Shown in pieces: positions 44,988-54,814 of a stretch of DNA of 64,000 bases; within the stretch, counting starts at the first letter, position 1; each line of letters opens with the position of its first letter. A model generated the notes under the pieces. The model made no database searches. It saw nothing but the letters and a program-made list of their open reading frames with translations, and had not been told where the DNA came from. Origin of the DNA: Babesia bovis T2Bo (Eukaryota; Apicomplexa; Aconoidasida; Piroplasmida; Babesiidae); the NCBI RefSeq assembly GCF_000165395.2, contig NW_026261571.1, forward strand, positions 644,501-708,500. Direction: 5' to 3'. The position numbers and the translations under genes were made by a program.

Positions 44988-45990
44988 CTATTCCTTAACG
45001 AGGCGCTCATAGGATTCCTTTAGTAGGAATGTAGACTCACGAGTTGGCCTTCCAGCAGCGTGCCAACGAATGTAGCCAAACTTGTCCAACAAAAGGACAC
45101 TAGTAAATTGACGACGATACTGATGTAAACCAATGGTGTCCTCGAAACTGAGTTTACTAGTTAGACACGAGAACGTAACCCTATCGACCAAGGAAGAAGC
45201 GATACTAGCCACATAACGCTTGTGGAAGTATGACATACCAACAGGGCATGGATAATTTAACAAAAAGTGAGTGCGATCAACAAAATCCAATGCACGATGC
45301 CATTCTAAACCTGATTTATAATCGGAATATGGTATGTCGCCAGAAAAAATAATCAGGACTGTGACTTTACCGTATAACTTCTGTAACAGCACCTCGCAGT
45401 TAGTACGCTTCAAGGTAGGCAGGGCACTCAGCATCACGCGCCTGCTGCCTTCCATGCGATAGTCGCGATCGTCCAAAGCATAGGATGTAACTATAATGTC
45501 ACCAGCAAGTTTGTAGGAAAATTTACGCGGTAATAGACCGAGGGGATAATGATGCGCATTGGGACTGCCTTCAACATATCGCTTAAAAGGAATCATGCCA
45601 TTGCCAATACGGATCGGTCTGTAGAAACTACAAAGTATATACAGTAACCTACCGATTTATCAAGTGACTAATAGGACCGCCACGCGGAATCTCTATGTAC
45701 TCCGCAAAGCTAGAAGTATCGATCTGTGGTATGGATCCTAGATTAACGTTATCCTCATGATGTCCAGATAGGCCACGTTGTATGAATTCGACGCCATTGT
45801 CACTTAAACGAAGTACAGACTCCAAGGGCTTAACACCCTCAGTATGCGATGTAACGACGTCGTCGCCCCTAGATGAACTCAATAATACATGACTAAAACC
45901 ATGTTTATATACACGAATGTGTCGGTATATTAATACAGTATTTATGCGATGGAAACTAGGAAAATGTGCTGAAACCTTGGCAAGATACAT
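44988..45990 (-). CDS. ATP10-like mitochondrial ATP synthase assembly factor
   Basis: Two exons (45990-45653 and 45618-44988) joined by a 34-nt intron give about 322 residues; the join reads HLINR|PIRIGNGMIPF. The N-terminus is basic and aromatic, fitting a mitochondrial presequence (MYLAKVSAHFPSFHRINTVL). The conserved C-terminal half resembles ATP10: LYGKVTVLIIFSG, then a SGLEWHRALDF helix, and near the end TSVLLLDKFGYIRWHAAGRP, which matches the family's YvyLlD..G.IRWaG pattern. ATP10 helps assemble the Fo sector in the inner membrane. The match is by pattern from memory, so I rate it moderate to good. Confidence 0.7.
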
Positions 45991-46133
45991 AGTGTATGTT
46001 CCTTAGGGGCTACAGTATGGCCACTCCAAGTACACTACAACACAGTTTATATATACAATAGAAATTGTACTACACATATCGGGACTATTTGATCCATTAT
46101 CCATGACTTAGTGTGTATAGAGCCATAACGAAA

Positions 46134-47168
46134 ATGTCAACACTCAAGGCTGCGCGCGCTGATAACTTCTATTACGCTCCTGATGGAGCTGACTGGGCAG
46201 AACAACGTAGACGTATGCGCAAAACACCGAAAAAAGCAAGAAACTACTTTAAAAGCGCAAGCGTGAAGTACGTCGATAGTGAGCCTAATGACGCATTGGA
46301 GCCGTTCCAGCGAGGAGCTGGAAGAGGTGCTGTTATACGCTTTGAAATGCCATTCAAAGTCATATGCCTCAAGTGTGAGTGCTATATAGCAAAAGGAGTT
46401 CGATTCGACGCGGAAAGGAAAGCGATTGGGAAATACTTCTCAACAACAATCTACGCCTTTTTAATGTCATGCCACCAGTGCCATAACCCTATAGTTATAC
46501 AGACGGATCCCGAAAATACAACCTATCTCTGCAAGACCGGAGTAAGGATCAAGGTAGAGAGTTTTGACGTAGCGGATGCCAATACTTTGGAACTAGGCCA
46601 TAGCCATGATACGAAGCAACAGTTGCTATCTAACCCATTATATAAACTAGAATGCATGGCTTTGGAAGCAGCATCTGGAGTCAGTGACCCAGTGGAATCG
46701 AAGCCTGCTACCACGAGAAATGCGATAGCTAGATATAAAGGTCCAACCCAGATACAGGAAAGTGGTACCCCAAAGTTGAATCCTGATACATGTGATAAGA
46801 CTGTAATTGACGACAAGTTGGATGAACTTCTAGCTATCAATGAAATAAATAATGCAGATTGGTACCTGTCAAATGCAGCTCTACGGCGGAAATTCCGTAA
46901 TGAAAAGAAACAACTGAAAACCAACCCTAATGTAATGGTCGACCTTCTACCGGAAAATGAACGTGATGTCCAGGAAGCCAAAAGAGTCACCTTCCTATCG
47001 CAGTCCAAAAAGATTAAAGCACACTTTAAAAGTATATTGAAGAAGGATACAGGCATATTCTCACGTACCTGTGGGTCCTCAAGCGGAAGAGGATCTACCA
47101 TAGAAGATAAAAAACGAAGACTGCAATTCATTAAACATATTGATACAAGATTGAAGCACCGGGTATAA
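46134..47168 (+). CDS. YJU2B/CCDC130-family splicing factor (CWC16)
   Basis: Single exon of 344 residues from ATG 46134. The family start is STLKAARADNFYYAPDGADW. A zinc ribbon follows, with MPFKVICLKCECYIAKGVRF and FLMSCHQCHNPIVIQTDPEN, giving CxxC pairs. Next come TGVRIKVESFDVADA, then basic helical segments (NADWYLSNAALRRKFRNEKK). The FNA...YY start separates CCDC130/YJU2B from YJU2. Proteins of this family join the spliceosome around the first catalytic step. The C-terminal 60 residues are variable and basic. It sits divergent from the ATP10-like gene, 143 nt away. Confidence 0.92.
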   Translation: MSTLKAARADNFYYAPDGADWAEQRRRMRKTPKKARNYFKSASVKYVDSEPNDALEPFQRGAGRGAVIRFEMPFKVICLKCECYIAKGVRFDAERKAIGKYFSTTIYAFLMSCHQCHNPIVIQTDPENTTYLCKTGVRIKVESFDVADANTLELGHSHDTKQQLLSNPLYKLECMALEAASGVSDPVESKPATTRNAIARYKGPTQIQESGTPKLNPDTCDKTVIDDKLDELLAINEINNADWYLSNAALRRKFRNEKKQLKTNPNVMVDLLPENERDVQEAKRVTFLSQSKKIKAHFKSILKKDTGIFSRTCGSSSGRGSTIEDKKRRLQFIKHIDTRLKHRV

Positions 47169-47319
47169 CATGGAAGGTACGTAGATAACATCAGGGTGAA
47201 ATACCTTGAATCAGTACTAAATAAACATACTTGAGATAATTATCGCAAATGTGTAAATATACGCGCTAGTGTGTAGATCAGAGTGTTTGTCTAAGTAGCA
47301 ATACGTGGCCACCGAAGAC

Positions 47320-48795
47320 ATGGAGTTTACCGTAATCACTAGCTCGCAATTGCAACCTAACTTACTGGCATGTGGTACTGTGGAAGGCGACCTTTACATA
47401 CTAGATGCTTTCAAACCATCATGTAATCGGATTAGACAGGAAGATAAAGTAACAACAGATATTAGCTACATATCCGATGCAAAACACCACTCATTGGTTG
47501 AACTGTTGATTAAAAGACATAGGATATTCAAAAGTGGGATTGTTGCACTGGAGTATCACCCTAGGCTGCCCTCAGTGCTAGCAGTTGGTCTCAATGATGG
47601 GACGCTGCAGGTGCTGTTCCTGGAGCCAGAGAACCCAGAATTGAAGAAGAATGTGTTTCTGCATAAATTCGACCATAGAGTAGATCAGATACAATGGCTG
47701 TTAATGGACCGTGGATCTGACCCGGAACCATCACGGCAAAACTCAATGTCATTCGGAGATCGAATATGGAATCGAATATCTAAAACACCATATGTATCCC
47801 TTATTATCGCAAGATCAGGTTCTGTTATCACCTGGATGCCACTAGAGAAAAGGGCAAAATGCCACAGGCTGAATGTTGGTACTAATCCTCAAGGAGTAGT
47901 TTATCGCACTGATGAGTATATTGAATCCCAAAGCAATGTAGAACCATCTGATCAAATGGTGAGCATGACTCAGCAGCAATCGTTAATAATATGTACTGTC
48001 AAGTGGCCCTTGCCAGGATACTTCAGCGAGGAACTGGAACATGAAAGTTTAACTAACTTTTGCATAGTACAGGAAGCATTGTGTGTAGTACACAGCTCAG
48101 AGGGTATATATCTCGAGATTTACATACCGGAGTACTACGATGATAGTATCGAGTTTGTTAGGTTCCATACTCGCATCGATACCAATGCTACTGGAGTGCC
48201 GTCAGCAGTACATATAAGCCCGAAGCAGTATAACCAAATGAATCGATACTTGGAAACAGGCTCTCCACATATGTTCACGCTCCAAGGAGATCGATGTATC
48301 AACGCGTTAAGTGAATTCATGGCCATCGCAACAATGGACGGAGCTGTTTACGTCACCTCAATGCTACACATATATAACCAAGTGCGCAGTGTATATTATC
48401 CCAGGATTACGTCAACACCAAGTGGTGTATCCACAGAAGTATTAGAACCGCATGATATCGTTGCCATAGTACACATGGATAGTTTCCAGCTGGATCAGCC
48501 CGTGCGCTCACTGATGTGGACACTCATATGGAATGACTATACCCAGCCGCCGACGATGTTGAGGCCAGATGAATGTTGCTGTACCAGCGATGTCGCATTC
48601 CTCCTATCGGCACTTTGCCACGATGGGATACGTGTCCTTAAACTGTATAGCTCAAACTGTGCACTGGCCCTTAAGGTACGCCATATGGTGCACGCACAAG
48701 CTAGAGCAATGCACTGGGTAGAAGATACACTACCGGGTGATATCAAGCTTATATGGGCTACCGAAAACAGCATATCACGTAAATCATTTGGGTAG
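47320..48795 (+). CDS. WD40-like protein of unknown function
   Basis: Single exon; ATG 47320 gives 491 residues. A stop and a non-ATG codon precede it in frame. Propeller-like strands are visible: NLLACGTVEGDLYILDAF, GIVALEYHPRLPSVLAVG, NDGTLQVLFLEPENPE and LSEFMAIATMDGAVYVTSML. No canonical WD dipeptides survive in most blades, so it is a divergent beta-propeller at best. The C-terminus (HAQARAMHWVEDTLPGDIKL) has no known motif. It could be a complex scaffold such as an APC4- or Elongator-type protein, but nothing in the sequence decides. It follows CCDC130 by 150 nt in the same direction. Confidence 0.6.
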   Translation: MEFTVITSSQLQPNLLACGTVEGDLYILDAFKPSCNRIRQEDKVTTDISYISDAKHHSLVELLIKRHRIFKSGIVALEYHPRLPSVLAVGLNDGTLQVLFLEPENPELKKNVFLHKFDHRVDQIQWLLMDRGSDPEPSRQNSMSFGDRIWNRISKTPYVSLIIARSGSVITWMPLEKRAKCHRLNVGTNPQGVVYRTDEYIESQSNVEPSDQMVSMTQQQSLIICTVKWPLPGYFSEELEHESLTNFCIVQEALCVVHSSEGIYLEIYIPEYYDDSIEFVRFHTRIDTNATGVPSAVHISPKQYNQMNRYLETGSPHMFTLQGDRCINALSEFMAIATMDGAVYVTSMLHIYNQVRSVYYPRITSTPSGVSTEVLEPHDIVAIVHMDSFQLDQPVRSLMWTLIWNDYTQPPTMLRPDECCCTSDVAFLLSALCHDGIRVLKLYSSNCALALKVRHMVHAQARAMHWVEDTLPGDIKLIWATENSISRKSFG

Positions 48796-48852
48796 TTTAA
48801 CCACATTAAATACTAATACACTGCATAACGATATTAGGGCTTAGTAAGAGGT

Positions 48853-50808
48853 TTACTCATAAGCATCCTCAATGGATGAGGCAACACCCTTCTTCTTCTC
48901 AGTCTCCTTCTCAACCATCATGCCCTCAGTAGTGAGGATGAGACCAGCAACCGAAGAAGCGTTCTCGACGGCATTCATGACGACCTTAGTAGGATCGATC
49001 ACACCCTGCTGAATCATGTCGCCGTAGCTATTGGTCTTGGCATTCCAGCCGTAACCAAATGGCTTGCCACTAGATTTAATGCGCTCAACAACCTTGGCGC
49101 CATTGGCACCTGCGTTGTCAGCAATTTGCTGAGTAATGATAGACATAGCATCGAGTACAATCTTAGCACCGGCCTGCTGTAAAGCAATTTCGCTCTCAAC
49201 GTCATCGGCCTTCTCACCCTCAAGGTTAGGGTCGCTGGGACGCATCTCAGCAGTCACTGTGTCATTGATGTGGCGCTCAGCCTTAGCAGTGAACTCTGGA
49301 GATTGCATAGCCAAATAAGCAACACCACCACCAGGAACGAAACCGGTCTCCATGGCAGCCCTTACAGCATTAATGGCATCCTCATAACGAAGACGCTTCT
49401 CCTTTAATTCGGTTTCCGTGGCAGCACCGATACGAATACGAGCAATGCCACCGGATAACGCAGCAATGCGTTCATTCAATTTCTGCTTGTCAAATGATGA
49501 AGTGGAACGTTCCTTCTCCGATAAAAGTGACTGGATGCGCTTCTTAATGACGTCATTGAATTGCGGCAGTGTTAATATAGAAGTACGGTCCTTCTTAATA
49601 ACAACATTCTTAGCCATACCCAACATGTCAACAGTCAAGTCATTGAAACTAATGCCGACATCCTGAGATACAAAGGTAGAACCGGTGGCAGTAGCAATGT
49701 CCTGCAAATAGTCCTTACGACGCTCACCAAACGAAGGAGCCTTAACAGCAACAACCTTTAACATGCCACGCATCTTGTTGATAATAAACGTCTGCATAGC
49801 ATCGGGACCAAAGTCCTCAGCAATAATGACCAAGGGGGTCTTGGTCTTGGCAGCATGCTCCAAAATGGGCAACACGGATTGAGCACTCTCGATCTTACCA
49901 TCAGAAATCAATATCTGAGGAGCAGTCCACTCTATGGTGTCCTTCTCCTCACCAAGAAGGAAGTAAGGATTAGCAAAACCACGCTCAAAGGTATAACCCT
50001 CAGTAAAGTCAAGCTGGTCCTCCAAAGCAGGGTTCTCCTCAAGAACTGTAGCTGCATTGGCACCCAACTTGTCAAAGGCCCTAGCAATAACCTCACCCAT
50101 AACAACATTGCCACTAGTAGCAACAGTAGCAATGTTGAGCAAGTCCTTATAACCATTCACAGGCTTACTTAAACTCTTCAACTCCTCAATGATCAACTTG
50201 GAAGTTTTTTGGATACCCTTCTGAATAGGAATTGGATTGTGACCCTTATTGACATAATCAACACCCTTCTTGGCTATCTCAGCAGCGAGAATAGAGGTAG
50301 AGGTAGTACCGTCACCAGCACGATCATCAGAAGCACTGGCAATCTCCTGTATAAGCTTAGCGCCGACATTAATCTTACGGTCCTCAAGCTCAATATTACG
50401 AGCTATGGTTACACCGTCATTAACAATTATGGGCGAGCCAAACTCCTTCTCCAAAAGAACATTGCGACCACGAGGTCCTAAAGTCACACGAACTGTATCA
50501 GCAACAGTACTGACACCAGCAAGCAAGTTGTTGCGGCATTCGTCATGTAAAATTATCTCCTTAGGCTTGGCAGATAGTGAACTGCTGTTGCTACGGAAAC
50601 CCCTGCTGTAAAAGCTAGATGAACCCGAATTGTGAGCACCGATAAAAGCAGAACCTGTGAATGCCTCATTGGGAGAAGGAAGATTACTTTGCTCAGCATC
50701 ATGGAATGAATGTCCAACCGATAACCTGTTGCGGTGTCTAACAACGGCCAGTGCCCTGGAAGACAATAGACCTAATAGACATACCGCAAAAACGCGGAAA
50801 CTCGCCAT
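48853..50808 (-). CDS. CPN60: Apicoplast-type chaperonin Cpn60
   Basis: Single exon of 651 residues. The first 25 residues (MASFRVFAVCLLGLLSSRAL) form a signal peptide, followed by a Ser/Arg/Asn-rich transit region to about residue 82. This bipartite leader is the apicoplast import signal. The chaperonin core reads TLGPRGRNVLLEKEFGSPII, VNDGVTIARNIELE, DDRAGDGTTSTSILAAEIA and FVPGGGVAYLAM, closest to plastid and cyanobacterial Cpn60. There is an acidic insertion of about 20 residues (MRPSDPNLEGEKADDVESE) in the equatorial domain. The tail lacks Gly-Met repeats. It would fold proteins in the apicoplast stroma; the mitochondrial paralogue is at 14.1 kb. Confidence 0.95.
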   Translation of the reverse strand: MASFRVFAVCLLGLLSSRALAVVRHRNRLSVGHSFHDAEQSNLPSPNEAFTGSAFIGAHNSGSSSFYSRGFRSNSSSLSAKPKEIILHDECRNNLLAGVSTVADTVRVTLGPRGRNVLLEKEFGSPIIVNDGVTIARNIELEDRKINVGAKLIQEIASASDDRAGDGTTSTSILAAEIAKKGVDYVNKGHNPIPIQKGIQKTSKLIIEELKSLSKPVNGYKDLLNIATVATSGNVVMGEVIARAFDKLGANAATVLEENPALEDQLDFTEGYTFERGFANPYFLLGEEKDTIEWTAPQILISDGKIESAQSVLPILEHAAKTKTPLVIIAEDFGPDAMQTFIINKMRGMLKVVAVKAPSFGERRKDYLQDIATATGSTFVSQDVGISFNDLTVDMLGMAKNVVIKKDRTSILTLPQFNDVIKKRIQSLLSEKERSTSSFDKQKLNERIAALSGGIARIRIGAATETELKEKRLRYEDAINAVRAAMETGFVPGGGVAYLAMQSPEFTAKAERHINDTVTAEMRPSDPNLEGEKADDVESEIALQQAGAKIVLDAMSIITQQIADNAGANGAKVVERIKSSGKPFGYGWNAKTNSYGDMIQQGVIDPTKVVMNAVENASSVAGLILTTEGMMVEKETEKKKGVASSIEDAYE

Positions 50809-51414
50809 AGCGAACTGTTAGAGTAAAAAAACCTACATATAACGTAATTATATAGAAATATACACATGGTCCCCGCGAACATATTATGAATCCACACCCC
50901 ATGAACGATACAATTGGTTATTAATATCTATACTATAGACAAAAATAACTCTTCTAGGGGTTTTAAGGAGCCTGAAGTCACCTGTATATTGTTTTTTAAA
51001 GCGTGTCTAAAAATGACCATGGTGTGTTGAACACATTAGTGCATATTCAACCTTCTATTGCTAATCAAACGGATTCCTGATATGTAACCACTTATAGTGC
51101 ATCAGAATATATTTCTAAACTGTTCTACGTAATATATACTATTAGTATGCCCTAATGACCCAGGCATTGTGTAGCTGCTTCCCTCGCTATAGCACGACAA
51201 TTTAGTCAAACACTTACACATTGTAGCCTACATAGCATCAGCGATGGCACAAATTAAAATTTTTTGATTTGCCGTGCCATGCGGGTTTAACTAATGTTAT
51301 TTGTAACCGATAATGTATAATCAATCTGCGATATGGGTCGTCCATATTAACTGGACGCTATTGCAGTAACAACGCTGGACAGATTCGCGGATATGGCCAA
51401 AGATACTCCTAAAC
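50809..51414. other. Divergent promoter spacer with one long hairpin
   Basis: Between the divergent Cpn60 and poly(A) polymerase genes. ATGGCAC (51244-51250) pairs with GTGCCAT (51274-51280), with an inner AAAT/ATTT pairing, making a 37-nt stem-loop. No exon or tRNA is supported. Confidence 0.45.
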
Positions 51415-53307
51415 ATGATTGTGTCATCAAGGATGAAAAATATTCCAAATGGGATAAGAGGATGTGTTGGTGCCTCCAGAGTTGATATTCATGCTAATGC
51501 CGCAACGCAGGCATCTAGGTCAAGCAATGTTCTAACAATATCACCATGCAAGAAACAGCGGTCAATGTTCAGTGCTGCATTATCAACTTTACGTCCAGGA
51601 TACATTCAGTGTTCCCCCGTGCAATGTAAGCATGGAATGAACGATATGCAGTACGACCTTAAGGCTAAATGGAGTGCTGGATTTAATAAGAGGCAATTTA
51701 GATATATACCCCAAAGGTCAATGAATACAGCAAGTGTGATTAATATGGATCGTAGCAATGATCCGTCACCTGATACCTCAAGTGCACAGAAAAGTGACAC
51801 TTTAAAAAAAGAAACAATCGCAATGCTCATTTTGGAGATTCACTCAGTATACGGTTCACAGTTCACCCATGCAGATAAACTAGAACTGCTAGAAATGTGC
51901 ATTAATAACGGAGTAATACACCATAGAGAAGTGTCAATATTGATGCTAGAGCTGTGGAAACATATAGGTAGGTAATATAGCAAGTGTTATACCACTACTA
52001 GGGCGCATGAGGCACAGTGATATATTGAGATACAATAAATTGTGCAGTGATGCTGCTGATGCAATATTTAGCGGCGCAGCATCACGAGACAGAAAGCAAG
52101 CCTACGAATTACAGTTCCACATAGATCTGGAAGTACTAGATAAAGACATGCTATGCCCTACAACGGAACAATATCGCACAAAGCAAACATTGATAGACAG
52201 GTAAATACCATAAAGAACACATATGTAATCACAGCTTGAAACCCATATTAGAAAAGGTTGCTAAAGGCACATTACATACATTCGGATCGTGTGAAAACGG
52301 ATTGTGGTAAGTAAGAGTAATGATAAGCGATATACACAGGGTCCGGGGAAGTGATGTTGATATGTGTCTTGAAATACCAAACTGTAACCAAAAGCGACAG
52401 TGGCTATCTAAGCTAAATCTAGTAAGTGCTATGCCAGGGTGATACATCTATTAGGTACGCTCAGCATTGCGTGATAACGCCCTGGTGTCCAGTATCAGTA
52501 TAATATCAGCAAAGGTGCCAATCGCAAAGGTAAGTACCAAGAAGTAGTTCAATACACCCACAGCTCTACGATGGTGATAATCACAACTTCTGTGATATAT
52601 CGATTAACAATACCGTGGCACTGGATAACACGAGATTTGTGAAAACAATGACTGCACTCGACGAACGAGTAGTCAAGCTGGCAAGGTTCATCAAATACTG
52701 GGCAACAAGAAGGTGCATAAATAATCGCGCACAAGGGACACTCAGCTCATATACACTCATACTGCAGGTGTTCTATTTCTTGCAAAATAGAACTGTACCC
52801 ATACTACCCAAGTTTATGGAAATTGAACTTGATAGCAACGACGACAGGCGTCTGTTCATCACAGATAGCAATGATATATATAAAAAGTGTGGATACCTAG
52901 GTCAAAATAATGAGACCATAACACAGCTTGTGTTTGATTTCTTTAGGTTCTACAGTGATAAGCAATTTCAAGGAGGAAGGAAAGGAGCGACTGTTGACCT
53001 CTACACAAATACTGTAGTAGATAATACACTAGGAGTACTAGTCATGAAGTGCCCAATTACGGGAAAGAATGTTAACCCGTTCACTATAAGAATGTGGCAA
53101 AGCATATATCGGGAATTTAGAAGAGTAAACGAGTATATATCACAGGAAAGACCGGTGTCACAAATATGCCAAAAAGCAGATTTACCTCCACTAGAAAGAG
53201 AAGCTGAAGTGAAGCGGTATCATACACTCCTGTTGAAGCAGTTAGTAGCACATGTAAATTCAATGAAACCAGCACCGAAAGCCACAGCAGCCTTGCGATG
53301 GACGTGA
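51415..53307 (+). CDS. Second non-canonical poly(A) polymerase / nucleotidyltransferase
   Basis: Six exons (51415-51967, 52002-52200, 52235-52306, 52340-52421, 52455-52529, 52564-53307) give 574 residues. The first roughly 180 residues are low-complexity. The nucleotidyltransferase site is split by an intron: HTFGSCENGLW then VRGSDVDMCLEIP, so the GS and the DxD pair sit on two exons. The third acidic strand is FCDISINNTVALDN, and the PAP-associated part reads ERVVKLARFIKYWATRRCIN, then AQGTLSSYTLILQVFYFLQ. The overall order matches the Cid1/TUT group, as in the gene at 12.25-13.7 kb, but sequence identity is low and only this one has introns. Substrate and compartment are not evident. Confidence 0.87.
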
Positions 53308-53377
53308 TACTATTAAACATAACGTAATATCGCTGTAGACATGCATTATACAGTAAACATCAGTGTTGCAGTGACAT

Positions 53378-54626
53378 TTAGCCACCACGCTCAGAACGGA
53401 GAATCTCATCAGCCATTACCTGAACTACAGCTAAGCAGTCCTGCTCAGCAGATGTAATGTCACTATGCAGGCCTTTCAAGTTAGATTCCAGGTCATCGTG
53501 ACGCTCCATGTCTAGTAGCATCAAAGAGTTCAAAACACGAGATTGTATCTCGTCCTCATTCACCGGCTGACCCGTAAGAACACGCTCCTGAATAGATTGT
53601 GATTGCGATACCCAATGAGCCCAACGACCGAACAAAGCAAAACGACGTGATACATCATCAGTCAAGGATTCCAAATAGGATTGACTCCTGGAATCCAAAT
53701 GGGCAATCTCTGCTAATTTACGAACAAAATCACGAGGTTTAAATTCAGACCACTTGTCGCCAGTAGGGCGTCCATTAAATAGAACGAAAGTAGGAGTAGC
53801 ACGAGTTATCGGGCACCCAGAAGGAAAGTCGTTAGATTCAATATCCAGCCGTTTGATTCTTACAGGACTCTTAATCTCCTGTAAATGACGATTCACGCTA
53901 TTAATAAAAGGACGCATTAAAAAACAAAGGAAACATCCCTTCTCATATAACTGTAATACTATAGGAGCACGAGGGGTAGCTTCACGAACTACACGCTCCT
54001 GAAAGGTGTTGTATGTAACAAACTCGGGATTCCTAGTGTCCTGATGTAACTTGGAATAGTCCTGCGATACAGGCTGAAAGAATTCTATCATGTCAGCCTT
54101 AAGAGCATCAAATTGCGATTTATCAGTTAAATCCAATGAACCGTAAAATTGCTTGCGCATACCCTTGTAAAGCATTGCAGGAGGGTTGGAGTAGTCGCCA
54201 CCCTCCTTCACAGTGTAGCATATACGGACGCCCTTGGGAACTATTGATTGCAATAGCTCAATTTGCCGACGAGGGTAATGTTTACGGCGGTTGCCGCCAA
54301 GCAGAACTACAACAACATTATCAGTGCCATCGAATTTTTCCTCATCTATCTGTACAAAAGTATAATACAATGAACTACCATAATAAACATACATGCTCAA
54401 GTGGAATAGAAAATAAAAAAGGTAGGTTTCCCCGGCCGTAGTAGTAGTATAAACCAGTACCAACAAGACATACAGAAGATAACTTCAATACGTTGCGCAA
54501 CGAGCGTTGGTGAGTCACCACACTAGCGGTAGTACAAAAGTTGCGCTTAATATCACAAAGGAAACTAGACCTGCACGAATAGCGTGAAATAACGCCCGTA
54601 AAGGGAAATATGCCACGCGACCACAT
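53378..54626 (-). CDS. Membrane-anchored thioredoxin-fold protein, probably mitochondrial
   Basis: Two exons (54626-54393 and 54349-53378), with a 43-nt intron, give 401 residues. The N-terminus (MWSRGIFPFTGVISRYSCRS) is basic, with a short hydrophobic anchor (VLKLSSVCLVGTGLYYYYG). The middle has VVVVLLGGNRRKHYPRRQIE. A thioredoxin-like domain follows: PIVLQLYEKGCFLCFLMRPF with a CFLC motif, then IKRLDIESNDFPSGCPITRA and TPTFVLFNGRP with the cis-Pro turn. The C-terminal 90 residues are helical. A CxxC that could be redox-active, plus a presequence-like start, suggests a mitochondrial thiol-handling role; this is inference. Confidence 0.72.
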
Positions 54627-54814
54627 TGGCAACTATTTGTATCTAAATTCTATCAAATCAAACCAAGGGCAATCCAGCCCCTGGAATATACCAAGGAATC
54701 AATGTGCAGGTGAGCTGTTAGAGTAATCAGAATTATGGCCCCAGGGAACACATCACGATCTAGTCTATAGAAAACAGTCAATGCACATTGTAACTCCTAG
54801 AGAACATTAACAAA

